Origin: CAYLYM01 sp964387645
GTDB taxonomy: Bacteria; Calditrichota; Calditrichia; RBG-13-44-9
Assembly: GCA_964387645.1 (NCBI GenBank)
Contig: CAYLYM010000027.1
Span: forward strand, 1-35,799
Length of the DNA: 35,799 bases
Direction of reading: 5' to 3'
A program made the position numbers and the translations under genes. Each line of letters opens with the position of its first letter. Position 1 is the stretch's first letter. Shown here in pieces: positions 8,289-16,119 of the stretch. Below the pieces are notes generated by a model. The model worked only from the letters and a program-made list of their open reading frames with translations. It was not told the DNA's origin and made no database searches.

Positions 8289-9137
8289 GTGGGTAGATCT
8301 GCAAAATTCAATAAAAAAGCTTTTGTAAGTTTTTCGGTTTTTTTTATCTGGATAATAATTAGTTTAACAGGAATTGTTTTGTACTTCACGCCTCCTGGTA
8401 GAATTGCAAATTGGATTAATTGGAAATTCCTGGGATTAGCAAAAGAACAATGGCAGGCTATTCATACTATTTTCGCATTCCTGTTTGTCATTGCTGCTGC
8501 GTTCCATCTATATTTCAATTGGGTCGTCTTTTGGAGTTACATTAAATCAAAAGTTGTCGCTGGTATTAAAATGAAACGAGAATTAGTAACAGCTACCATC
8601 TCGGTTGGGATTGTTTTAATAATAACATTGTTGAATATTCCTCCTTCAAGTACCATCATGGACTTCGGTGAGTATTTAAGCAATTCCTGGGGAAACTCGG
8701 TTAATGAGCCTTCCATTCCCCATGCTGAAAAAATGACGCTTAAAGAATATAGCGATTTAATGAGACTCGACCTCGACATGATCATTCAAAGGTTGAAGAC
8801 CAAGGGACTTAAAGGAGTCGATGCATCAGCAGTTATCGGCGAATTGGCGGCATTGAATAATATGACACCTAAAGATCTCACCTTACTTTTTGAAAGAAAA
8901 TCCGGAACCAATAAGGTTTTTATTCCAGTATCTGGTTATGGAAGAAAAACAGTGAAACAGATAAGCAGAGAATTAGGAATTCCTTTTAAAACTGCTAAAG
9001 CGCATTTAAACCAATATGGTATTAATTTTGATAATCAAGAAACCATTCGATCTATCGCCTACTTGTACAATCTAAAACCTTACCAGATTGTCGATATTAT
9101 CAAAGGAGAAAATATTCAAACTGGAGATCAACATTGA
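8289..9137 (+). CDS. DUF4405-like three-helix membrane protein with duplicated helical outer domain
   Basis: 282 residues; GTG start preceded by a perfect AAGGAGGT. Three membrane helices: about 11-33, 52-83 and 98-117. Helix 2 carries His59 and His73, 14 residues apart on one face, the spacing of haem-b ligands in cytochrome b-like helices. The positive-inside rule (basic N-terminus and basic 86-98 loop) puts the C-terminal domain outside the cytoplasm. That domain (150-271) is an internal duplication: residues 150-201 and 221-271 align, each starting T-L/V-K-E/Q-Y/I-S and ending in a Leu-x-Asn/Leu-x-x-Pro helix. The last bases overlap the next gene. DUF4405 is assigned from memory of the family pattern. 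Possible roles: redox or metal-dependent partner of the small secreted proteins. Confidence 0.8.
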   Translation: MGRSAKFNKKAFVSFSVFFIWIIISLTGIVLYFTPPGRIANWINWKFLGLAKEQWQAIHTIFAFLFVIAAAFHLYFNWVVFWSYIKSKVVAGIKMKRELVTATISVGIVLIITLLNIPPSSTIMDFGEYLSNSWGNSVNEPSIPHAEKMTLKEYSDLMRLDLDMIIQRLKTKGLKGVDASAVIGELAALNNMTPKDLTLLFERKSGTNKVFIPVSGYGRKTVKQISRELGIPFKTAKAHLNQYGINFDNQETIRSIAYLYNLKPYQIVDIIKGENIQTGDQH

Positions 9138-9529
9138 AATACTCAAGATTTCTCATCACTATTTCATTGTTTTTTTTCATGTTTATTGGGAATTTAACTA
9201 TTGCACAAGATAACATTTCCCCAAAAATAAAAGCCAATCATAACAAAAATAATGCTGCTAAAATTCAAATACAAAACAGGAAAAAGAATCCCACTCAATC
9301 CAAAAAATTCGTGGATTTGAAAGGGGATAGTATTGATGACCGCATCCAGAAGAATCTAGAGGGTGCTTATAAGATTAAAAACAGTAATAAGGTTAAGGGC
9401 AGACAAGGACAAAATATGGACCGTTTTATTGATTTAGATAATGATGGCATTTGCGATGGGAAAGAATCAATTATTGGTCTTAAAAGAATGCGACATAAAA
9501 GATGGCGTTGGCGGCGGAGAGGTAATTAA
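9134..9529 (+). CDS. Second small secreted D-x-D-x-D-G protein with Arg/Trp-rich tail
   Basis: 131 residues. The TTG start overlaps the previous stop codon (TTGA) and has GGAG 8 nt upstream, so translation is probably coupled. The signal peptide ends near LTIAQ (25). A Lys/Asn/Gln-rich stretch follows, then an imperfect loop (Asp61, Asp65, Asp69) and a good loop (Asp100-Asp102-Asp104-Asp108, DLDNDGICD). The end is strongly basic and aromatic (residues 118-129, RMRHKRWRWRRR). The plan of signal peptide, acidic loops and Arg/aromatic tail matches the 7774 protein, with little other identity, so the two look like diverged relatives in one operon. Function unknown; periplasmic. Confidence 0.78.
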   Translation: MKYSRFLITISLFFFMFIGNLTIAQDNISPKIKANHNKNNAAKIQIQNRKKNPTQSKKFVDLKGDSIDDRIQKNLEGAYKIKNSNKVKGRQGQNMDRFIDLDNDGICDGKESIIGLKRMRHKRWRWRRRGN

Positions 9530-9543
9530 CCCAAATTTATCAC

Positions 9544-9570
9544 TCTCGCAAAGACGCTTAAACACAAGGA
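9544..9570 (+). repeat. Relic of GCAAAGACGC-type dispersed repeat
   Basis: CTCGCAAAGACGCTTAAACA, then CAAGG. It matches the same loose consensus as 1103-1125. Its higher G+C stands out in the gap. Confidence 0.4.
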
Positions 9571-9675
9571 TTTGTTATTTAAATATTTAAGCAAAATATT
9601 TTATGTAATTGATGAATAATTTTATTCATCAATTATTCTTGTGTATTTATTCGTTTTTATTACCCGCATTATTCA

Positions 9676-9838
9676 CTGCAGAGTCCGTGGAGAACGCAGA
9701 GAAATAATAATATCAATTCGTTAAGACAATATTTGATGATAATCAAGTCTGGATCATTTTCAATATATATTATACCATTATATATTTTTTAAATCAAAAT
9801 AAAAACAACTCTGTGCCCTCGGCGCCTCCGCTGTTTAT
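9676..9838. repeat. Inverted pair of GCAGAGG-type intergenic repeat relics
   Basis: The left copy, 9676-9708, reads CTGCAGAGTCCGTGGAGAAC then GCAGAGAA. The right copy, 9806-9838, is the same type on the other strand (CTCTGTGCCCTCGGCGCCTC). The copies face each other across about 100 bp of AT-rich DNA and could fold into an imperfect hairpin. From memory, CTCTGTGNCCTCTGTGG-type elements occur between genes in many unrelated bacteria; origin and role are unknown to me. Confidence 0.55.
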
Positions 9839-9985
9839 CCCGAGAAGAAATAACTATGTGATGAATAAATTAGGATTAGAAATAATTCGCACATTTTGCT
9901 ATCAACTGTAAAATCTGGGAGTAAATTAAAGCTTACTTTACCTGGGATTCTGTTCGATGGAATGGAATGAAAAATGAGAGGAAAT

Positions 9986-10016
9986 GACGCAGTCTCACAT
10001 GCGATGAAACTGCGTC
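9986..10016 (-). terminator. Hairpin downstream of the POT transporter
   Basis: GACGCAGT and ACTGCGTC form a perfect 8-bp stem around a 15-nt loop, 41 bp past the stop of the minus-strand transporter. On that strand a weak T-rich run (CATTTTTCATT) follows after about 10 nt. Probable terminator or 3'-end stabiliser. Confidence 0.5.
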
Positions 10017-10056
10017 GATTAACTCATATCATAATTTTCGGGTCGAATCTTTGTCT

Positions 10057-12231
10057 TTACGCATCTTTCATGGCAACCTGATGGGAAGTTGGCTTAGTTG
10101 CCAAAAATTTATTGTAGAGAAGCAAAGCTACGATGGTCGCTACACCAATCCCGCTAAATATCAACCAAAGGAGTTTGGGTTGATTTAGATTATCAACAAA
10201 ATGGACATATAGCTTGGCACCCAAAATACCACCAATAGAACTTCCGAATACACCATATAAAAATAAATATCCCATATACATCGCTTTTCGGTCAACCGGA
10301 GCAATGATGCCAATATAACTGATAAATTTGGGGTGCGCAGTCATCTCGCCAATGGAAAAGAGAATGATCCCGACCAAAAATACCCAGATGTTCGTAGATA
10401 TGGCCAGAATGGCCATACCAATGGTGCCAAATGTTATGCCGGTGATCATGGTGGGCAAAGCCCTGGTTCGCTTTACAATGTTCGATATGATTAATTGCAA
10501 TAGAATGATCGTTCCAGCATTGATTACAGTAACATGCTCCACATCGAAAAACCAATTGAGATGGATGCCGAATATACCAAGAAATTTATTGATGACATTA
10601 TTGAGTGAGGTAGCATCCACATAAGCCTGGACATACCATAGAACCGAATCAAACATTTGGAAATAGAGAATCCAAAATCCAGAATAAAGAAAAATCATTA
10701 AAAGAAATTTGGCGTGATCAACAAACTTGGCCTCATCGGACTTGTCTATAATAAGAAGAGATGTTATCGTCAAATAAATAATGAACGAAACTATTCGTCC
10801 CAACACAGTTAAGCCTGGCAGAACCCACAATGCCAGCCCGAGTAAAACAATAACTGTAAAAGGAAGTGAATAGCTTTGTTTAACTTTTTCAATATCCTTG
10901 TTTGGCTGAATACTTAACACAATAATTACCAATCCAATAACGATTAGAAAAATAACATAGAGAAAGAAAAAAGATCGGCCGTTGCTTTCATGATATAATT
11001 TGTTCAGGTGCTCCAATTTTAATCCCGCCAGGATGGGATATTGATGTAATTGAATTAAAAGATCTGTTTTGAATTCTTCAAAATCTGCAGGTTTGTTTAA
11101 AACAATAACGAACTGATTTTCATGGACTTTTTGAATTGAAAAATCACTTTCATCATCATAACCTCTCATCATACTTATTTCAATCTTCCGATCCGACATT
11201 TCGATATAATTTTCAAGATCATTCTTCGTAATGGAATCTAACCCAGGATATTGACGAAGTTTTGCCAGTAAGTCATCGGAAAACTCATTTAAATGATTGG
11301 GTTTGTAAATCGTCACAAAAATAGGATCTCCAAAACCACCTTCAGTTGAAATTTTAAAATCTGATGGCGCCAGCATATTACGACTCACTTCAAAAATCAT
11401 GATTGTTCGATCCTTCTTGATCCCAATGCTGGCATATTTTTCTTTAGCCTCCGGTGTCTGTAGATATTTGTTCAATGAAAAGAGAAACACTATGAGAAGA
11501 AAAACTAAAATAACAAATTTCCTGACTTTTGATTTTTTCATGGTGTGGTATAAAAGTACCACCGGACTATAGATAATTTCGAAAGCATTAGCCAGAGTTT
11601 GAATCAAGTTGGTCTGTCTGGCCTTATTATTAGCATCACGCTTCACGGGATCTTTATAGAAGAAGATGGTGGGAATAAGCATACTGGCCGTGCCAATTGC
11701 AGAAGCAATAATTACCAGACTCCAATCAATCTTTTTTAAGAAAGGAACCAGGATTAATGGGAAAAGAAAAGCACCAAGATTTATCGACCAATAATATATG
11801 CCAAATCCGAGGGTACTATTACTTTCGTCAGTTGCACGGGCAATCGTTCCAGAAATGATTGGTTTGAATGTTCCGGCGCCAAATCCCATAACGACCAAAG
11901 CACCAAAAACCAGGGCATAACTGGTTACCTGGGCAGTTAAAAAATAACCAAGCCCGAGAAACGAAAAGGCCACCATCAATGTCCGGCGATATCCAAATCT
12001 ATCAGCAAGAGCACCACTGATTATTGGTAGAAAATAAAGTAACGGTTGAATGGTTCCTTTTATGATGCCAACACTTTCTTTTGCAAAATGCAAATGGTTC
12101 GTTAAGTAAACAGACAGAATACTCATCATGCCGTAATAGGAACCACGTTCAAAGAACTCGAACATTATCACCAACCAAAACTGACCAGAAAACTGACGGA
12201 GACCTTTTTTTGATTTTTTATCTGAAGCCAT
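10057..12231 (-). CDS. POT/PTR-family proton-coupled oligopeptide transporter (MFS) with a large duplicated insert
   Basis: 724 residues, versus roughly 450-500 for bacterial POT proteins. The family signature ExxER is at 25-29 (EFFERGSYYG), and GALADRFGYRR forms the MFS loop near 73-83. Two six-helix bundles are recognisable. The excess is a soluble insert at about 258-418, flanked by helices at about 238-256 and 420-440. Inside it, residues 304-344 and 373-415 are a tandem duplication: both read F-V, K-P, E-F, D-L-L, L-x-Q-Y-P, then a Leu-rich helix. The protein should import di/tripeptides with protons across the inner membrane. It stands alone on its strand. Confidence 0.88.
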   Translation of the reverse strand: MASDKKSKKGLRQFSGQFWLVIMFEFFERGSYYGMMSILSVYLTNHLHFAKESVGIIKGTIQPLLYFLPIISGALADRFGYRRTLMVAFSFLGLGYFLTAQVTSYALVFGALVVMGFGAGTFKPIISGTIARATDESNSTLGFGIYYWSINLGAFLFPLILVPFLKKIDWSLVIIASAIGTASMLIPTIFFYKDPVKRDANNKARQTNLIQTLANAFEIIYSPVVLLYHTMKKSKVRKFVILVFLLIVFLFSLNKYLQTPEAKEKYASIGIKKDRTIMIFEVSRNMLAPSDFKISTEGGFGDPIFVTIYKPNHLNEFSDDLLAKLRQYPGLDSITKNDLENYIEMSDRKIEISMMRGYDDESDFSIQKVHENQFVIVLNKPADFEEFKTDLLIQLHQYPILAGLKLEHLNKLYHESNGRSFFFLYVIFLIVIGLVIIVLSIQPNKDIEKVKQSYSLPFTVIVLLGLALWVLPGLTVLGRIVSFIIYLTITSLLIIDKSDEAKFVDHAKFLLMIFLYSGFWILYFQMFDSVLWYVQAYVDATSLNNVINKFLGIFGIHLNWFFDVEHVTVINAGTIILLQLIISNIVKRTRALPTMITGITFGTIGMAILAISTNIWVFLVGIILFSIGEMTAHPKFISYIGIIAPVDRKAMYMGYLFLYGVFGSSIGGILGAKLYVHFVDNLNQPKLLWLIFSGIGVATIVALLLYNKFLATKPTSHQVAMKDA

Positions 12232-12439
12232 ACGCCACCTATGATTTAGTTAATTTTCACATTTTCGATACTATTAAAATAAAACAAATTACAAATAGAT
12301 CATCAATTAAAGCAAAACCATCTAAAATTATGTTTTTTACTACTCAAATAAAATTACATAAAAAGAATAAATCGAATATTATAAATAAAGCTATTCCTTA
12401 TTAGATTCAAAAAACCAGATGCAAATAATCTAAATCGTT

Positions 12440-12544
12440 TTATTTCCCCATTAGAACTCCACCACCACTGGGTGGAATCATAACCTCTTTTTCTGATACA
12501 ATCTGAAAGGATTGATCCGATACAGTATGATTAATTACTTTACT
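12440..12544 (-). pseudogene. C-terminal fragment of a decayed gene
   Basis: A 34-codon frame after an in-frame TGA reads VINHTVSDQSFQIVSEKEV, then MIPPSGGGVLMGK and a stop. Its composition is unlike translated AT-rich spacer. The pattern resembles the last strand of bacterial alpha-amylase-type (GH13) C-terminal domains (hydrophobic-x-I-P-P-x-S-G-x-V-L); this is a resemblance from memory only. There is no start codon or ribosome-binding site. Confidence 0.4.
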
Positions 12545-12626
12545 TCAGGCAAATTCTGTCGTTTATACATCATACAGATAAAAAGGGGAAATACTGCAAA
12601 TTTATTAAATCGCATCTGGTTCTAGT

Positions 12627-12854
12627 TTAATCTAACAAGTTTGCTCGAATACGATCGGCTCTACAGTAAGGTATCAAAAAGTAAATTAAATTCAAATTAC
12701 CGGCCACAACAGATTGGGAGAAAGTTTCTTTACTTATGAATCTGGCTATTGGAAAAGCTGCATGAAGCCAGGCAGTTACCGAATGGATTTCATCAATGAT
12801 AGTAAATAAAATATAAAAGAAAAAGAAACCATCTTTGTCATTTGTATTAAACTT
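12627..12854 (-). pseudogene. Startless 75-codon open frame, possible decayed gene
   Basis: An open frame runs from after a TAG to a TAA at 12627 with no ATG, GTG or TTG near its beginning. It includes EIHSVTAWLHAAFPIARF and YCRADRIRANLLD, richer in Ala, Arg, His, Trp and Cys than chance translation of this AT-rich DNA. The opposite strand also gives protein-like text with a stop (VSLLMNLAIGKAA), so the true coding strand is unclear. Family not recognised. Confidence 0.25.
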
Positions 12855-12866
12855 CTATGTACACAA

Positions 12867-12907
12867 AAAACGATGTCTCTATTATTATTTATTAGAGACA
12901 TCGTTTT
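12867..12907. terminator. Perfect 14-bp inverted repeat, terminator-like on both strands
   Basis: AAAACGATGTCTCT (12867-12880) and AGAGACATCGTTTT (12894-12907) are perfectly complementary around a 13-nt loop. The A/T ends give a U-run at the base of the stem on either strand. It lies 317 bp beyond the LpxL-like gene and next to a relic, so it may be the terminator of the lost gene. Confidence 0.55.
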
Positions 12908-13223
12908 CGAGGAGGAGGAATTACAAAGGAATCGATCTGGAAATCGATAATAAGATTCTTAAATAAATTTTCTTAATTATTAGTCAATATTTTTTAACTT
13001 TTTATTTCTAGAACGTTTATCAGTCTTTTAATCGTCAATTCATCTAACTATCAGTATTTAAGTGCAAAATAAATGCCAAAAATTCATAAAATTTTAACCT
13101 TCTGTTTTCCCAAAAGTTCCACAAAAAATTTTTATTTATAAATTTAAGAAAAGACAAAAATGTCCAATTATTTTACAGCATTGTCGAATAGTTAACAATT
13201 GTTAACAATTTTTATGGATAGAA

Positions 13224-14126
13224 TCAGGAAGAAGTGGAATTAATAGTACTTTTCCAGCGTCGATGCATCCAAAAATATTGTTCGGGGAATTGACGGATTG
13301 AATTTTCAAGATAAGTGAAGTAGCAAGCTATAATTTTTTTGATTTTATCCTCAGTGATCTCTTCACCAGCATAATCAGGCAATCGGTGACACTCTAAAAT
13401 TATTTTCTGCCGATCAACTCTGGGACAGGCAATAAAAAACATTGGTGCACCTGTTCTCAGGTGAAGTACTGCAGCACCAACATGTGATGATGACATTTTG
13501 CCAAAGAAAGGAACATATACACCACGATCTCCGGCATCCTGATCTCCAAGTAAACCTACATTATAACCTTCGCTTAAAGCCTGTTCACAATTTCTGACAG
13601 CACCTCTTGGATATATAATCTTCATCCCCCATTTCTCTCGTAATTTCTTCATTCTTTCATTAACTAACAGGTTGTTTTGTCTTTGTTGGATGACTGCAGT
13701 TTTTTCTCCGAAAGTATGAAATAGACCTATGCCCATTTCCCAGTTCCCAAAATGTCCTGAAATAAGAATCACGCGTTTGCCATTTTTAAAATTTTTCAGT
13801 AATTCCTGACCATTAAGAATTTGAACTTTGTGTCGAATCTTCTCTGGAGACCAGACGTTCATTTTCATGAATTCCAAAATCAGTTGAGCAAAATGGCAGT
13901 AGGTTTTAAAAGCCGTTTTTTTATACCATTGATGTGATTGTTCCGGGAAAGCGATCCTGAGGTTATCTAAAGTGACTTGACGCCTGATTTTAACAACGTA
14001 AAAAGCCAAAAAAGCTAAAAAACGCCCGATATAAGGCAAAACAGCGTCAGGTAATGAACAAATTGCTTTTTCTATAAGAAGATATCCCCAATATTCCAGT
14101 CGATGTTGTAAAGATATTTTTCCCAT
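13224..14126 (-). CDS. LpxL/HtrB-type lysophospholipid (Kdo-lipid A) acyltransferase
   Basis: 300 residues from the ATG at 14126; a TTG at 14138 would add four residues, but neither start has a good ribosome-binding site. The family HxxxxE catalytic motif is SGHFGNWEM near residue 127, followed by GLLGDQDAG and YVPFFGK, as in LpxL/LpxM relatives. A hydrophobic N-terminal anchor precedes it. The enzyme adds a secondary acyl chain to lipid A precursors at the inner membrane. The related GlcNAc/phosphatidylinositol-mannoside acyltransferases share the fold, so the exact acceptor is inferred from the Gram-negative context. A broken small membrane gene ends 22 bp upstream. Confidence 0.88.
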   Translation of the reverse strand: MGKISLQHRLEYWGYLLIEKAICSLPDAVLPYIGRFLAFLAFYVVKIRRQVTLDNLRIAFPEQSHQWYKKTAFKTYCHFAQLILEFMKMNVWSPEKIRHKVQILNGQELLKNFKNGKRVILISGHFGNWEMGIGLFHTFGEKTAVIQQRQNNLLVNERMKKLREKWGMKIIYPRGAVRNCEQALSEGYNVGLLGDQDAGDRGVYVPFFGKMSSSHVGAAVLHLRTGAPMFFIACPRVDRQKIILECHRLPDYAGEEITEDKIKKIIACYFTYLENSIRQFPEQYFWMHRRWKSTINSTSS

Positions 14127-14138
14127 AAAAAATTTCAA

Positions 14139-14474
14139 TTCTAATGTTTAAAAAGATATCCAGAGCATCATAAAAGGCGACTGTAATAAAAGCAAGAAAA
14201 AAAGTGCATATACTTGTCTGACGTAATGATTGTTTTTAACAAAGCCATAAAACTTTAAAAACAAATAATCGCCTGATCTGAAATTTCGAATTACAAATAA
14301 AGCCATGAACGAAAATAATACTTAACCATAAATGAAGCAATAACCAGAATTCCCGATAAGTGATATCCATTTATTCTTTTGAACGCGGATTTATTTTACA
14401 CAATAGACTGTTTCAACATCTATTCAGTTATCGAATTAAAGAATGAGAATAAGTTTATTCCCTTAAAATTACCA
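14139..14474. other. 336-bp gap between acyltransferase and rtcB, filled by a frame-broken small membrane gene
   Basis: The only content I can support is the two-frame minus-strand coding signal at 14148-14370, listed separately. About 100 bp remain between it and the rtcB stop, with no feature seen. Confidence 0.45.
14148..14370 (-). pseudogene. Small membrane protein gene split across two frames
   Basis: Frame 1 starts at an ATG (14370, weak AAAAG upstream) and runs 44 codons with one hydrophobic helix (FWLLLHLWLSIIFVHGFI), ending at 14236. Frame 2, open from before 14306 to the stop at 14148, reads GDYLFLKFYGFVKNNHYVRQ and a second hydrophobic helix ending FMMLWISF. Together they give a plausible two-helix protein of about 75 residues joined by one shift in the 14260-14300 area. 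Its end is 22 bp before the acyltransferase. It could be a real frameshift, a sequencing error, or two tiny genes. Family not recognised. Confidence 0.45.
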
Positions 14475-15935
14475 TTACCCTTTAATCACCCCAATGGGAC
14501 GCAAACGTGCTACCTTACGGCTGATCCCAGCTTTATGCATTATATCGATCACATCAGCTACATCTTTATAAGCATAAGGCATCTCTTCGGCAATTGTTCT
14601 TTTCCCTCGAGCTTGAATAATTACTCCTCGTTCTCGTAATTCACCAATAAGGTCTTTGCCCTTTCCTGCTTTAAGAGATTGGTGACGACTTTTTGCCCGT
14701 CCTGCACCATGGCAAGAACTACCAAACGTCTCTTCCAATGCGCGTTCTGTTCCAACCGCAACAAATGAATAGCGTCCCATATCCCCTGGAACAAGAACTG
14801 GCTGTCCGACACTTTGATATTTTTGGGGAATACGCTCATCATTCGGTGGAAAAGCCCGTGTTGCTCCTTTTCGATGCACACAAACTTGTTTGGTTTGACC
14901 ATCAATGACATGTGTCTCTATTTTAGCAATATTATGGCAAACATCATAAACCAAATGGAAGTCCAAATCCTGGTCCGAAATGTTAAATACCTTCTTAAAT
15001 GCTCGTCGAGCCAGATCCATGATAATCTGACGGTTGTTCCAAGCAAAATTGGCTGCTGCTGCCATTGCTCCTAAATAATTCTGACCTTCTGCGGATTGTA
15101 TGGGGGCACAGGCTAATTGTTTATCTGGAAGTGAAATCCCATATTTGGGAAAAGTTTTTACTAAAATTTTCAGATAATCATCGCAAATTTGATAGCCCAG
15201 TCCGCGGGATCCACTGTGAATTATCATGACAATCTGGTCTGGGAACAAACCGAAAACTTCCGCTACTTCAGGATCAAAGATCTGATCGACCACATCAATT
15301 TCTAAAAAGTGATTTCCCGAACCTAATGTTCCTGCCTGATCCTGACCGCGTTCAAAGGCTCTTTTACTCACAGCATCCGGATTTGCCAGAGACATACACC
15401 CATTCTCTTCTGTAAATTCTAAATCTTCGGGCTGACCATATCCTTGTTCTATTGCCCAGGCCGAGCCGCGTTGCATGATCTGTTTTATTTCTTTTATAGA
15501 TAATTTTCGTATTGCTCCTGAAGAACCCACTCCAGTGGGAATAGTTTTAAAAAAATCTTCAATTAATTTTTCAAGCCGCTTAGAAACGTCTTCATGCTTC
15601 AGACCGGTTCGTGCCAGTCGTACACCACAATTAATATCATAACCAACTCCGCCGGGTGATATCACACCTTCTTCCAGATCCGTCGCTGCCACACCACCAA
15701 TCGGAAATCCGTAACCCCAATGAATATCCGGCATGGCTAAACTATATTTTTGAATCCCTGGTAAATGAGCCACATTTACAACCTGCTTAACACTTTCATC
15801 AGTCTGCAAAAACTCTTCAATCATCTTCCGGGAAGTATAGATTCGGCCGGGGACGCGCATACCTCTCTGGGGAGGAATCTCCCACAAATAATCGTGAATT
15901 TTATTAATCTCATAATTATTATATATGTACATCAT
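14475..15935 (-). CDS. rtcB: RNA-splicing ligase RtcB
   Basis: 486 residues, the length of the archaeal/long bacterial class. RtcB joins 2',3'-cyclic-phosphate (or 3'-phosphate) and 5'-OH RNA ends using GTP and Mn2+. The metal and guanylate residues are all visible: GVGYDINCGVR (Asp, Cys), LGSGNHFLEID (His), IIHSGSRGLGY (His), DVCHNIAKIE (His) and the guanylylated His in SSCHGAGRAKSR. There is no intein. Two ATGs in tandem open the gene behind GGGGGAT. The archease cofactor gene lies 184 bp upstream on the same strand, the usual partnership. Roles in bacteria include tRNA and rRNA repair. Confidence 0.97.
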   Translation of the reverse strand: MMYIYNNYEINKIHDYLWEIPPQRGMRVPGRIYTSRKMIEEFLQTDESVKQVVNVAHLPGIQKYSLAMPDIHWGYGFPIGGVAATDLEEGVISPGGVGYDINCGVRLARTGLKHEDVSKRLEKLIEDFFKTIPTGVGSSGAIRKLSIKEIKQIMQRGSAWAIEQGYGQPEDLEFTEENGCMSLANPDAVSKRAFERGQDQAGTLGSGNHFLEIDVVDQIFDPEVAEVFGLFPDQIVMIIHSGSRGLGYQICDDYLKILVKTFPKYGISLPDKQLACAPIQSAEGQNYLGAMAAAANFAWNNRQIIMDLARRAFKKVFNISDQDLDFHLVYDVCHNIAKIETHVIDGQTKQVCVHRKGATRAFPPNDERIPQKYQSVGQPVLVPGDMGRYSFVAVGTERALEETFGSSCHGAGRAKSRHQSLKAGKGKDLIGELRERGVIIQARGKRTIAEEMPYAYKDVADVIDIMHKAGISRKVARLRPIGVIKG

Positions 15936-16119
15936 TATCCCCCTTTTTATATTGAGTGTATTAAACTTATTTTATACTTCCCGATACTTTTTGTCTGTAA
16001 CTTCCAGTATCTAGTGTCTATTCATTCTTTAAAAATAATCTTACAGGACTTTTAAAAAAATCTACAACGAAACTTTTTCTAAATCAGGTTTATTATGTCG
16101 TCTTTTTCTTCAATTTATT

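Larger units (their letters stand above)
9530..10056. other. Convergent intergenic region carrying degenerate dispersed repeats
   Basis: 527 bp between the plus-strand target unit and the minus-strand transporter. No gene is visible. It holds a GCAAAGACGC-type relic (9544-9570), an inverted pair of GCAGAGG-type relics (9676-9708 and 9806-9838) and a hairpin (9986-10016), listed separately. Confidence 0.6.
12232..13223. other. Gene-poor 992-bp stretch with coding relics and a strong hairpin
   Basis: No intact gene is visible between the POT transporter and the LpxL-like gene. It contains two minus-strand protein-like fragments (12440-12544 and 12627-12854), a perfect 14-bp-stem hairpin (12867-12907) and a 16-bp palindrome built of GTTAACAATT units (13191-13210). 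Locally raised G+C around 12640-12790 supports former coding DNA. Confidence 0.55.

Noticed and set aside
12740..12830. Possible structured RNA or tRNA in the gene-poor stretch
   Set aside because: No cloverleaf, no T-loop GGTTCRANTCC and no CCA-type end; the raised G+C is better explained as former coding DNA.
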